This document shows, piece after piece, positions 17,106 to 25,293 of a stretch of 64,000 bases of DNA; within the stretch, counting starts at the first letter, position 1; the number at the start of each line of letters is the position of its first letter. The stretch comes from Azophilus sp965200465 (GTDB taxonomy: Bacteria > Pseudomonadota > Gammaproteobacteria > Pseudomonadales > Azotimanducaceae). The DNA is taken from positions 2,108,001 through 2,172,000 of the forward strand of contig OZ241358.1 of NCBI GenBank assembly GCA_965200465.1. Reading direction: 5' to 3'. Under the pieces are notes generated by a model. The model ran no database searches. It saw nothing but the letters and a program-made list of their open reading frames with translations, and had not been told where the DNA came from. The position numbers and the translations under genes were made by a program.

Positions 17106-18233
17106 ATGCGCCGGCTGAATGACGAAAGCGCCTGCGTAGCGCTGTGCGAGCACGAGGTCGGCGGCGGGCGCATTGTCGCCGAAGCCCAGCTCAACGCCCA
17201 GGCGACGCTGAATTCGCTTAGCTTGGAGATGACGCAAATCCTCATCCCCGCCCTCAAGGCTTGGGGCTGCGACGAGCGGGTGGCGGCGTTGCTGTTCACG
17301 GGCGCCGGGGAGCGCGCCTTTTGCGCTGGGGGGGACATTCAGGCCCTCTACCGCGCCATCGTCAAGAACCAAGCCGCCGGGCGAACGGTGGAGGCCTACC
17401 CCTTCGACTTCTTCGCCAACGAATACCGCATGGACCATCTGCTCCATTGCTTCCCCAAGCCCACCGTCTGCATGGGCCACGGCGTGGTGATGGGCGGCGG
17501 CCTTGGCATCTTCTCCGCCTGCCGCTTTCGGGTGGTGACGGAGCGCTCCCGCGTGGCCTACCCCGAGGTGACCATCGGCCTGTTCCCGGACGCCGGCGGC
17601 TCCTGGATGCTGCGCAACATGGCGCTGCACCAAGCCATCTTCCTCGGCTGCACCGGCATCCACTGCAACGGCGGCGACGCGCTGGCCTTGGGAATTGGCA
17701 CCCACAGCGTGGCGAATGCGCAGCGGGATGCCGTGCGTCAAGCGTTGCTGGGCATCGAATACGTTGGCGGCGCGGCCGATGCGGAGCGCATCGACGCAGC
17801 CTTGAAGTCCCTGCCGGCCGCGGAGTTGCCGGCCGCCCAAGTGGGCGCCATTCCGAACAGCCTCAGCTTGGCGGGCGGCTATTCCGGGGTGGTGGAGCAA
17901 CTGCGGCGGCTGCGCGGGGACGACTGGCTCGGCAAGGGCGTGGCCACCATGGAGCGAGGCTGCCCCACCACGGTCGGCGTGGTGGTGGAGCAACTGCGCC
18001 GGGCGCCGAGCCTGAACTTGGCGGACTGCTTCCGCATGGAGCTCTGCATCGCCACCCACTGCGCCCTGAACCAGGACTTCCCCGAAGGGGTGCGCGCCCT
18101 GCTGGTCGAAAAGGACAATCAGCCAAAATGGCTGTTCGGCAACTTGGACGGGCTGGACCACGGCCATGTGCTGAAGCACTTCGAGCCGCCTTGGCCGCAG
18201 TCCCCCCTGCATGACCTGGAGGACAGTGCATAG
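17106..18233 (+). CDS. 3-hydroxyisobutyryl-CoA hydrolase
   Basis: 375 aa, longer than a simple hydratase and typical of the ECH_2 hydrolase family. FCAGGDIQALY, KPTVCMGHGVVMGGGLGIF and YPEVTIGLFPDAGGSW are family blocks. It would release free 3-hydroxyisobutyrate in valine breakdown. The frame is open far upstream inside the hydratase gene; the ATG at 17106, 2 nt after that stop, was chosen, and the ATG at 17088 is an alternative. Confidence 0.88.
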   Translation: MRRLNDESACVALCEHEVGGGRIVAEAQLNAQATLNSLSLEMTQILIPALKAWGCDERVAALLFTGAGERAFCAGGDIQALYRAIVKNQAAGRTVEAYPFDFFANEYRMDHLLHCFPKPTVCMGHGVVMGGGLGIFSACRFRVVTERSRVAYPEVTIGLFPDAGGSWMLRNMALHQAIFLGCTGIHCNGGDALALGIGTHSVANAQRDAVRQALLGIEYVGGAADAERIDAALKSLPAAELPAAQVGAIPNSLSLAGGYSGVVEQLRRLRGDDWLGKGVATMERGCPTTVGVVVEQLRRAPSLNLADCFRMELCIATHCALNQDFPEGVRALLVEKDNQPKWLFGNLDGLDHGHVLKHFEPPWPQSPLHDLEDSA

Positions 18234-18281
18234 GCGGAGCCTTGACGGCAAGGCTTTGTCCAGTGGTTTTTTGGGGACTAT

Positions 18282-18373
18282 ATGTTTGACTCCCAAAACA
18301 CAATAATTGTGCGCCCCATCGCCGCTTGGAGGCACAACATGTAGTGATCTGGGGAGTCAAGCATGTAACTCCC
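18282..18373. repeat. Imperfect inverted repeats upstream of mmsB
   Basis: ATGTTTGACTCCC at 18282-18294 is the inverse of GGGAGTCAAGCAT at 18352-18364 with one mismatch. The second arm can also fold locally with ACTCCC at 18368-18373 (GGGAGT, 10-nt loop). It lies in the 235-nt gap between the hydrolase and mmsB. It could be an mRNA structure, a terminator or a REP-like element. Confidence 0.5.
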
Positions 18374-18468
18374 GTTTGGGTGACTTAGGCGGCAGCCTGT
18401 AGGCGGCGAGCGGGATGGCGGCTGTCTCGGGAGTGGGCAAGGCGCCCGCATGGCATGGAGAACAACGC

Positions 18469-19374
18469 ATGAGCAACAGCATTGGCTTCGTCGGCCTAGG
18501 CAACATGGGCGGCCCCATGGCCGCCAACTTGGTCGCCGCCGGGCGCCAAGTCAAGGTTTTCGATTTGGTTGCGGACCTGATGGGCAAGGTGGAGGGGGGC
18601 ATCCCGCAAGGCTCCGCCTTGGAAGCCGCCACCGACGTGGACGTCTTCATCAGCATGCTGCCGGCCGGCACCCATGTGGCCGGGCTTTACCTAGAGCAGG
18701 GCGTGCTCGACCGCTTGCCCAAGGGCGCCTTGGCCATAGATTGCAGCACCATTGACCCCGGCACCGCGCAAAGGGTGGCCGCCGCCGCCGCGGACAAGGG
18801 CGTTGCCATGCTGGATGCACCCGTCTCCGGCGGCACCGCCGGCGCCCGGAACGGTACTCTGACCTTCATCGTCGGCGGCGCTGGGGACACCTTGGAGCGC
18901 GCCCGCCCCTTGTTCGACCTCATGGGCGCCAACGTCTTTCACGCCGGCGCCGCCGGCGCCGGCCAAACCGCCAAAATATGCAACAACATGTTGCTGGCCA
19001 TTCTGATGGCCGGCACCGCCGAAGCCCTCTCCCTAGGCGTGGACAACGGCTTGGACCCCAAGGTGCTTTCCGACATCATGAAGCAGTCCTCCGGCGGCAA
19101 CTGGGCCCTTAACGTCTATAACCCCTACCCCGGCGTCATGGAAGGCGTTCCCGCCAGCCGCGCCTACCAAGGCGGCTTCCTGGTCGATCTAATGACCAAG
19201 GACCTAGGCTTGGCGATGGCCACCGCGGAGGCGTCAAAAAGCGCCGTCCCCCTTGGCGGCTTGGCCAAGAACCTATACCGAGTGCATGAACAAACCCGGG
19301 GCGCCGGCCGCTTGGACTTCTCCAGCATTCAATGGCTGTACAAGCCGGAGTTGGCTGGGAATTCGCCCCACTGA
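18469..19374 (+). CDS. mmsB: 3-hydroxyisobutyrate dehydrogenase
   Basis: 301 aa, normal length. N-terminal NAD-binding GFVGLGNMGGPMAANL, then DAPVSGGTAGARNGTLTFIVGG (substrate-binding signature) and GAGQTAKICNNMLL with the catalytic Lys. It oxidises 3-hydroxyisobutyrate to methylmalonate semialdehyde. The ATG at 18469 has GGAG 8 nt upstream and fits the family start. It completes the four-gene valine set. The next enzyme, methylmalonate semialdehyde dehydrogenase, is not recognised next to it. Confidence 0.93.
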   Translation: MSNSIGFVGLGNMGGPMAANLVAAGRQVKVFDLVADLMGKVEGGIPQGSALEAATDVDVFISMLPAGTHVAGLYLEQGVLDRLPKGALAIDCSTIDPGTAQRVAAAAADKGVAMLDAPVSGGTAGARNGTLTFIVGGAGDTLERARPLFDLMGANVFHAGAAGAGQTAKICNNMLLAILMAGTAEALSLGVDNGLDPKVLSDIMKQSSGGNWALNVYNPYPGVMEGVPASRAYQGGFLVDLMTKDLGLAMATAEASKSAVPLGGLAKNLYRVHEQTRGAGRLDFSSIQWLYKPELAGNSPH

Positions 19375-19506
19375 GGTGCAAATTGCTCGCGTGTAATTTG
19401 ATCTGGTTCAGACACATGTGAGACTTTTTGACCCTTTGCCGAGGCTGCGTTGAGGGAGGCTGAAGCAGTTTTGGCTGGGTTTGTGGAGTGCAAGCTGGCA
19501 TGACGC

Positions 19507-20544
19507 ATGGCCAGCAGCCGCAACCGAGTGAACAAGCAAATGCACCAAGCCAAGTTTGAAGCGCTGCTGGACGGCATCGCCAAACAGCTAACTCTTGAAG
19601 CGCAAGAAAAGGTGTTTCCCGACTCAAGGAGCTTTGAACAGCGAACGCGAGAGCTGCTTGCTGAAAGAGATGGCGAACAGATTAGGGTGGACTTCGATCC
19701 ACATCCTCATGTCTTCCCGGATATTTGTCTAGGCCGGTACGGCATTGAGGTTAAATTCACCATCAAGGACACTTGGCGCAGCGTTGCCAACAGCGTCTTT
19801 GAAAGCTCCAGAAATGAGGACGTGCAACAGATTTATGTCCTGTTTGGCAAAATGGGAGGAGTGCCGGAAGTGCGATGGGGCCACCACGAATCATGCGTCA
19901 TGCATGTTCGGACCTCCCATGTGCCCCGTTTTGAAGTGGAAATGTACCCGGAGACGTCCCTGTTTGAGAAGTTCGGCACCACCTACGAGGAATTTCATCA
20001 CGCCACTCCCGAACGAAAGATGCGCTATGTGCGCCAGTATGCAAGGGCGCGTTTGAAGCCTGGTGAAAGATTGTGGTGGCTAGACGACAGACCGGAGCCG
20101 GAACATTCCCTGCCACTGCAAGTCAGGCTGTACATGCATCTTCCCCAAGATGAGAAACGGGCCCTGCGCGCCGAAGCGGCGCTGCTGTGCCCGCAGGTCG
20201 TCAAGCCTCCGAGAAGTCGCAACAAGTATAACGATGCCGTCATGTACCTCATGACGCATCATGGTGTGCTGTGTCCCCAAGCCCGCGACCTGTTCTCCGC
20301 TGGAAGCGTCGCCTTGCGGACGGATCAGTCAAGAGGCGGCAATTATGTGGAGAGAGCTTTGCAGGATATTGAAGTGGAAATGCGCAGTGCTGCGGAACGG
20401 TTGAATTCGGCGGTTTTCATTGAGTATTGGGGGCACGATGTCGTCGCGGAGCGGCGCATTGCTGAATGGTTGAGGAAGGCGGATAAACTGGCGCGGGATT
20501 GGCGCCCATCGGACGTCTTGTTCCAAGGTCGGCGCTTCACTTGA
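19507..20544 (+). CDS. Putative type II restriction endonuclease (PD-(D/E)xK)
   Basis: 345 aa. I do not recognise the family. The segment VFPDICLGRYGIEVKFT around residue 70 reads as a PD-(D/E)xK nuclease core (Asp, then Glu-x-Lys after a beta hairpin). The gene converges on an m5C methyltransferase 36 nt away, the classic partner. Its codons are visibly more AT-rich than those of its neighbours, suggesting transfer. The recognition site is unknown. Confidence 0.7.
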   Translation: MASSRNRVNKQMHQAKFEALLDGIAKQLTLEAQEKVFPDSRSFEQRTRELLAERDGEQIRVDFDPHPHVFPDICLGRYGIEVKFTIKDTWRSVANSVFESSRNEDVQQIYVLFGKMGGVPEVRWGHHESCVMHVRTSHVPRFEVEMYPETSLFEKFGTTYEEFHHATPERKMRYVRQYARARLKPGERLWWLDDRPEPEHSLPLQVRLYMHLPQDEKRALRAEAALLCPQVVKPPRSRNKYNDAVMYLMTHHGVLCPQARDLFSAGSVALRTDQSRGGNYVERALQDIEVEMRSAAERLNSAVFIEYWGHDVVAERRIAEWLRKADKLARDWRPSDVLFQGRRFT

Positions 20545-20580
20545 GAACGAACAAAGCCTAGGCGACCGCTTGGGCTGCCT

Positions 20581-21609
20581 TCAGTTCGCACCCAAGCAAG
20601 CCTGCACCGCCACGGCGATGTGCCAAGCCAGCACTGGCGGAACGGCGTTCCCTACTTGCCTTTCGGTCTCCCGCAGCTTGGACTTGAAGATGAAGCTGTC
20701 CGGGAAGGACTGCAATCTGGCGGCCTCCCGCATGGAGATTCGCCTGTCCAGTTCGTAGTGGAACTGTATGTTGCCGTGGCATTCGGCGCGGATGGTGTGA
20801 GCGGGGCGGTCCGGCCGCAGGCGGCGGCTGCCTTGGTCCGGGCTTTTGTTCGCGCGGCTCCAGATGTGGTTTGCTTCCGGGTTCTCCGCCAAGGGCTTGA
20901 GGTCGTCCAAGGCGTCCCGCGCGGTCATGGGCGTTGCGGTGTAGGGGTGGAGACGGGCCGGGGGCTTGAAGGGGGCCGAGCCGGGGCGGGCGCCCACGAT
21001 GAAAACGCGCTCCCTGCTCTGCGGCACGCCGTAGTCGGACGCCTGATGCAGGTTGAAGGACACTTCGTACCCCAAGCTGGAGAAGTCCGCCACGACCTTG
21101 CGCAACGATTCGGCGTTTTGCCGCATCAGCAGGCCCTTGACGTTCTCGGCGACGAAGGCCCTTGGCTGCAGGCGCGCCACCGCCTCGACCATGGCCCGGT
21201 AGAGGCCGCTGCGCTTGCCCTGCACCCCCGCACCCTTGCCGTTCACGGAAATGTCTTGGCAGGGGAAGCCGCCGATGACGAGGTCGCATTCTGCGGGCAG
21301 CCCGTCCATCAGCGCCCAAACGTCCCCTTGGCGTATGCCGGCGTCCAGATTGTGCCGGTAGGTGCGGCAGGCGGCCTCGCTCAAGTCGTTCGCCCAGACG
21401 ATCTCGAAGGGCAGCCGGGGATAGTGCCGCCCGAAGACGGTGAAGCCGCCCCGAAAGCCGAGGTCCATGCCCCCGCAGCCGGAAAACATGGAGACGACCC
21501 GGTGCTTCACCCGAGTGCCCCGAGTGCCAGCGCGGTTTGCGGCCAGCGGGCCGGAGTGTGCCTCGAAAACCTGTTGCTGCAGCGGCATGGAAGCCAAACC
21601 TAGCATCAT
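20581..21609 (-). CDS. DNA (cytosine-5) methyltransferase
   Basis: 342 aa. All main C5-methyltransferase motifs are present in order: VSMFSGCGGMDLGF (I, AdoMet), GGFPCQDIS (IV, catalytic Cys), ENVKG (VI), SRERVFIVGAR (VIII), REAARLQSFPDSF (IX) and QVGNAVPP (X). The target-recognition segment between VIII and IX is short. It would protect against the convergent endonuclease gene. A longer open frame in another register over the same DNA has no such motifs. Confidence 0.93.
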   Translation of the reverse strand: MMLGLASMPLQQQVFEAHSGPLAANRAGTRGTRVKHRVVSMFSGCGGMDLGFRGGFTVFGRHYPRLPFEIVWANDLSEAACRTYRHNLDAGIRQGDVWALMDGLPAECDLVIGGFPCQDISVNGKGAGVQGKRSGLYRAMVEAVARLQPRAFVAENVKGLLMRQNAESLRKVVADFSSLGYEVSFNLHQASDYGVPQSRERVFIVGARPGSAPFKPPARLHPYTATPMTARDALDDLKPLAENPEANHIWSRANKSPDQGSRRLRPDRPAHTIRAECHGNIQFHYELDRRISMREAARLQSFPDSFIFKSKLRETERQVGNAVPPVLAWHIAVAVQACLGAN

Positions 21610-21934
21610 CCTGTGGAGGCGTCCAGTGCTTTTTTTCAGGCCGGCGCATAGTTGCGCCTAGGGGCGTCCTGAATCCGCGTCCAGCCCTTCGTTTCGCCTT
21701 GAATTTTTGGGGAGCCATCCAGCGGCATGTCCCCGCCGCTCCGTTTTCCTGATTCCCGGATTCGGTCAAGGTTCGTCGGCGCCGGCCTCAGCCGCCGGCC
21801 ATTTCCGACGGCCTTCCTCGGGATATTTGCCGAGGGCAAGGAACAGCAGGCAGGACAGCGGAAGAAGCTGTGTACACACCGCCGGCGGGCCGAATGCCCC
21901 TGAGGCTTGGCGACTGAGGACAGGAACCAGCTGC
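21610..21934. other. Long gap before the P450 promoter module
   Basis: The non-coding stretch from 21610 to 22057 separates the methyltransferase from the divergent P450 gene. Short open frames here have no recognisable content and unlikely composition. The only signal I see is the conserved promoter module at 21935-22005, listed separately. Confidence 0.5.
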
Positions 21935-22005
21935 TAGGAAAAAACGGGCGCCCGCCATGCGAAATGCTTGCCCACCCTTGCCGAGGGCGCATCGTTTCGG
22001 ATACT
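21935..22005 (+). promoter_or_regulatory. Conserved promoter module C1 (shared with ligAB)
   Basis: A 49-nt block (TAGGAAAAA, then CCATGCGAAATGCTTG, then CCCTTG) aligns without gaps to 44913-44961, with 38 identical positions. A -35 TTGCCG at 21978, a 16-nt spacer and -10 GATACT at 22000-22005 follow, with the same spacing in both copies. The upstream box therefore looks like an activator site. The P450 ATG is 52 nt downstream. Confidence 0.7.
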
Positions 22006-22057
22006 AAGCTGGTTCTTTCAGGAGCTTGGAAACAAGCCGACCGGCATTGAGGCCCCC

Positions 22058-23290
22058 ATGGAACAGCCTAATATGGAACAACCTGATAAAGCGGCGGGCA
22101 TTCCCGCCCCGATGCTCAGCCCGGAATTCTTCCGGGACATGTTTCCCACCTACGCTTGGCTGCGGGCGCACGAGCCCGTGCATAGGATTGAACCCATCGA
22201 CACTTGGTTCGTCAGCCGCTACGCGGACGCCGCCGCCATTCTGGCCGACAACGACCATTTCTCCGTGGAAAACATGCCGATCACCAAGGCCTGGCATCCC
22301 GACGTGCGCATGGCGCTCTCCACCCTGTTTTTGGACGATCCCGACCACGCCCGCCTGCGCGGGGTGCTGCGGGAGTTCTTCCTGCCGGCCAGCGTGCAGC
22401 GGCGGGAGGCGCTGGTCGCCGGCATCGTCAGCAACGCCTTGGCGCAGGTGAAGTCCTCCGGCAAAGCCGTCATCGACATCGAAAAGGAGTACGCCTACAC
22501 CATCCCCATCGACGTGCTGTCGGCCATCATGGGGCTGCCGCAGGAGGATTTTCCCCTGTTCCACGCCTGGGCGCCGCAGTTGGCCGAAGCGCTTGAGCCC
22601 ATGCAGACGGAGGCGCAGCGGGAGCAGGGCGGCGCGGTGGCCCGGGCCATCCGCGACTATCTGCTGCAAATCATCCAGGGCGGCAATCTCAAGCCCCAAG
22701 GCGAGGAAACCGTCCTTTCCCTGCTGCGCGACGCGGTGCAGCGCGGAGTGATGAGCGAGCGGGAGCTGCTGACCCAAGCCATTCAGCTCTACATCGGCGG
22801 GCATGAAACCACGCTGTCGCTGATCGGCAAGTGCATTTACGCCCTGCTCACCCACCCGGCGGAGTTGGGCAAGTTCAAGGCGAACCCAGCGCTGGCGCCG
22901 CAGCTGGTGGAGGAAACGGTGCGCTTCAACGGCGTCTCCCATGTTATCGTGCGGCGGGTCGCCAAGGATTGCCAGCGGCACGGCGTCACCCTGAAGGAAA
23001 ACGACATGCTGTTCGTGGGCAACGCCTCCGCCAACCGAGACGCCAGCGTTTTCGAGCGGGCGGACGAATTCATCATCGACCGGCCGGGGCGCATCCGTCA
23101 CTTGGGCTTTGGCCGGGGCATCCGCTTCTGCCTGGGCAACCATCTGGCCAAGCTGGAAACCCGGTTGTCCGTCAGCGCCCTGTTCCGCGCCTTCCCGGAC
23201 ATGCGCCTGTGCGAAGACCGAGCAGCGCAGTTCGGCACCAACCTGATGCTGCACGGCCTGCTTTCCCTGCCGGTGCAGCTACAACCCTGA
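22058..23290 (+). CDS. Cytochrome P450 (class I type), first copy
   Basis: 410 aa soluble bacterial P450. The I-helix is LYIGGHETTLSL with the acid/Thr pair, the K-helix is EETVR (ExxR), and the heme loop is FGRGIRFCLGNHLA with the Cys ligand. The ATG at 22058 has GAGG 6 nt upstream. It is transcribed with a cupin and an alkylsulfatase. Its promoter resembles that of ligAB, so an aromatic substrate such as a methoxylated ring is possible (inference). No redox partner gene is recognised nearby. Confidence 0.9.
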   Translation: MEQPNMEQPDKAAGIPAPMLSPEFFRDMFPTYAWLRAHEPVHRIEPIDTWFVSRYADAAAILADNDHFSVENMPITKAWHPDVRMALSTLFLDDPDHARLRGVLREFFLPASVQRREALVAGIVSNALAQVKSSGKAVIDIEKEYAYTIPIDVLSAIMGLPQEDFPLFHAWAPQLAEALEPMQTEAQREQGGAVARAIRDYLLQIIQGGNLKPQGEETVLSLLRDAVQRGVMSERELLTQAIQLYIGGHETTLSLIGKCIYALLTHPAELGKFKANPALAPQLVEETVRFNGVSHVIVRRVAKDCQRHGVTLKENDMLFVGNASANRDASVFERADEFIIDRPGRIRHLGFGRGIRFCLGNHLAKLETRLSVSALFRAFPDMRLCEDRAAQFGTNLMLHGLLSLPVQLQP

Positions 23291-23315
23291 GCACCGTTTG
23301 GGAGGGCCGCAATTC

Positions 23316-23735
23316 ATGGGCGTCACCGTATTCAATCCCAAGGACATCGAAGTGGGCCCCATCGGCCAGATGATGGCGGCCAAGGTCGAAAACCCCGACC
23401 TCAAGTCGTTCTTCGCCGCCAAGGACGATGCGGACGGCAACCTAAGCGCCATCGTCGTCGGCGACAGCGAAGCCTTGGGCGTCGGCGTCGGCACCTGGGC
23501 GAAGGGACAGGGCACAACCGAACCCATCCCCTTGGCGTTCGATGAAGTCCTGCTCATCGTCGAGGGTGCGCTCAGCATCACCATAGACGGCCAAACCACC
23601 GAGGTGCGCCAAGGTCAGGTGGCGCACATGCCGGCCAAGCAGCGGGTGATGTTCCGCTCCGAAGAAGGCTGCCGATTGGTGTGGGTCACCAGCCCGCCCA
23701 CTTGGAAGGCCTTGGAAGCGGTTTGGGAAAGATGA
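23316..23735 (+). CDS. EutQ-like cupin protein
   Basis: 139 aa. A single cupin barrel: IPLAFDEVLLIVEGALSITIDGQ and VRQGQVAHMPAKQRVMFRSEEGCRLVWVT. The layout resembles EutQ-type cupins, but typical metal-binding His residues are few. The ATG at 23316 has GGGAGGG about 9 nt upstream. It is 25 nt after the P450 and runs into the alkylsulfatase gene. The substrate is unknown; a role in the same catabolic route is likely from context. Confidence 0.75.
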   Translation: MGVTVFNPKDIEVGPIGQMMAAKVENPDLKSFFAAKDDADGNLSAIVVGDSEALGVGVGTWAKGQGTTEPIPLAFDEVLLIVEGALSITIDGQTTEVRQGQVAHMPAKQRVMFRSEEGCRLVWVTSPPTWKALEAVWER

Positions 23736-23752
23736 GGGATAGGGAGAAGAAA

Positions 23753-25153
23753 ATGCTTGGTTTGCGGATGGGGCGGAAGCGGCTCCGGGGTTGGCGGTTG
23801 GCCGCTCTGTGGGGTCTGTTGGGCAGCGCTCAGGCGGTGGTTGCCGGGGACAGGGCGGCGGGCGACGCCACGGAGCAGCTGCGCGGCTGGTCCCAGCTGG
23901 TGGAGCAGCGCCTGTTTCAAGTGGGCAGCCGGGTGCATACGGCGGTTGGCTACACGCTTTCCGCCAATTCGATGATCGTCGGGGAGGACGGCCTCATCAT
24001 CATCGACCCCGGCCATGCGCCGGCGCTCTCCGCCAAGGTGCGGGCGGAATTCGAGCGCATTGCGGACAAGCCGGTGGCGGCCATCATCCTCACCCACGGC
24101 CACGGCGACCACTTCGGGGGCGCGGCGGCCTTTCTCGACGAAGGGCGGGACATTCCAATCTGGGCGCGGAGCAACTTCGGCGCGGAAATGCGGGCCAACC
24201 GAGAGGCGGGGCTGACGGCTTGGCGCCGGCCGGCGGAGACCCAAGGCGGCGATCTGCCGCCGGCGCAGCAAATCCGCTTCAACGGCCCCATCCAGGCCAT
24301 GACGCCCCAGCAAAGGGCGACCATGATGGCCCAAGGTTCTGGACGGATGGTCAGGCCGACCCACCGTTTCGCCGAAGATCAGATCGAACTGACCATCGCC
24401 GGCGTTCCCCTCAAGTTGGTCGCCGCGCCAGGGGAAACCAGCGATCAGCTGTACATCTGGCTGCCGGAGGATGGCGTGCTGTTCGCCGGCGACAATGTGT
24501 TTCACAGCTGGCCCAACGTCTATCCCTTGCGGGGCGCCAGCCGCTCCATCCGCGACTGGGCGGACAGCCTGGACAAGATGATCCAAGAGCAGCCGCGCTT
24601 CGTGGTGGCCGGCCACGGCAATCCGCTGCTTGAGAACGCCGTGCAGCAGCTGACCAACCGCCGCGACGCCATGCGCTGGCTGTACGACCGCACAATCGAG
24701 GGCATGCAGCGGATGATGACGCCCGACGACCTAGTGGCGTACGCCCAGCTGCCGGAACGCTTCGCCTCCCTGGACTACTTGCAGCCCTACTACGGTAGCT
24801 GGGAGGGCACGATTCGCCAGATCTACGCCCAGCGGGTCGGCTGGTTCGACGGCAATCCCTTGAACCTGCACCGGGAGACCAGCTTGCAGCAGGCGCAGCG
24901 CATGGCGCGGCTGCTTGGCGGGGAGGAGGCTTTGGCGGCCAAGGCGCGGGAAGCCGCCCAGGCCGGCGACGCCCTTGGCGCCGCCCAGCTAGCCCAACAC
25001 CTGCTGCGCTTGCAGCCGCAGCGCAGCGACGCGAAGCGGATGCTGGCCGAGGCCTTGGAAACCTTGGCCCGGGACACGCTCAACATGCCCATGCGCAACT
25101 ACTCCCTTTCCTACGCCCTGCAGTTGCGGGAGCAAATGGCGCAGGGGCAATGA
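23753..25153 (+). CDS. Periplasmic metallo-beta-lactamase-fold alkylsulfatase
   Basis: 466 aa. A signal peptide (basic stretch, then LAALWGLLGSAQA) suggests export. The metal site is ILTHGHGDHFGG, with later FAGDNVFHSW and VAGHG. The segment YYGSWEGTIRQIYAQRVGWFDGNP matches the dimerisation domain of SdsA1/BDS1 alkylsulfatases. It would hydrolyse alkyl or related sulfate esters. The ATG at 23753 follows GGGAGAAG; an ATG at 23732 overlapping the cupin stop is possible. It lies between P450-cupin and a TonB receptor. Confidence 0.85.
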   Translation: MLGLRMGRKRLRGWRLAALWGLLGSAQAVVAGDRAAGDATEQLRGWSQLVEQRLFQVGSRVHTAVGYTLSANSMIVGEDGLIIIDPGHAPALSAKVRAEFERIADKPVAAIILTHGHGDHFGGAAAFLDEGRDIPIWARSNFGAEMRANREAGLTAWRRPAETQGGDLPPAQQIRFNGPIQAMTPQQRATMMAQGSGRMVRPTHRFAEDQIELTIAGVPLKLVAAPGETSDQLYIWLPEDGVLFAGDNVFHSWPNVYPLRGASRSIRDWADSLDKMIQEQPRFVVAGHGNPLLENAVQQLTNRRDAMRWLYDRTIEGMQRMMTPDDLVAYAQLPERFASLDYLQPYYGSWEGTIRQIYAQRVGWFDGNPLNLHRETSLQQAQRMARLLGGEEALAAKAREAAQAGDALGAAQLAQHLLRLQPQRSDAKRMLAEALETLARDTLNMPMRNYSLSYALQLREQMAQGQ

Positions 25154-25293
25154 AGCGCCCCGGCCCCACGCCCGCAAAACATGAAAACTTGCGGACGGGC
25201 CATGAAAACTCGCCCGATTGTGTTGCAAGATGCTGTTGGTTCGACTATAGATTTTTCCCTCCCGCAAAGTCGATTCCAAAGGAGAGGGGAGTC

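Noticed and set aside
17043..18335. 430-aa minus-strand frame opposite the 3-hydroxyisobutyryl-CoA hydrolase
   Set aside because: An antisense shadow without motifs; the plus-strand gene fits the operon and family.
20558..21769. 403-aa minus-strand frame overlapping the m5C methyltransferase
   Set aside because: It is in a different register from the methyltransferase, whose ten motifs are intact. Its product is Arg/Gly-rich and featureless.
21636..21992. 118-aa minus-strand frame in the gap before the P450
   Set aside because: It overlaps the conserved promoter module and shows no family, signal or binding site.
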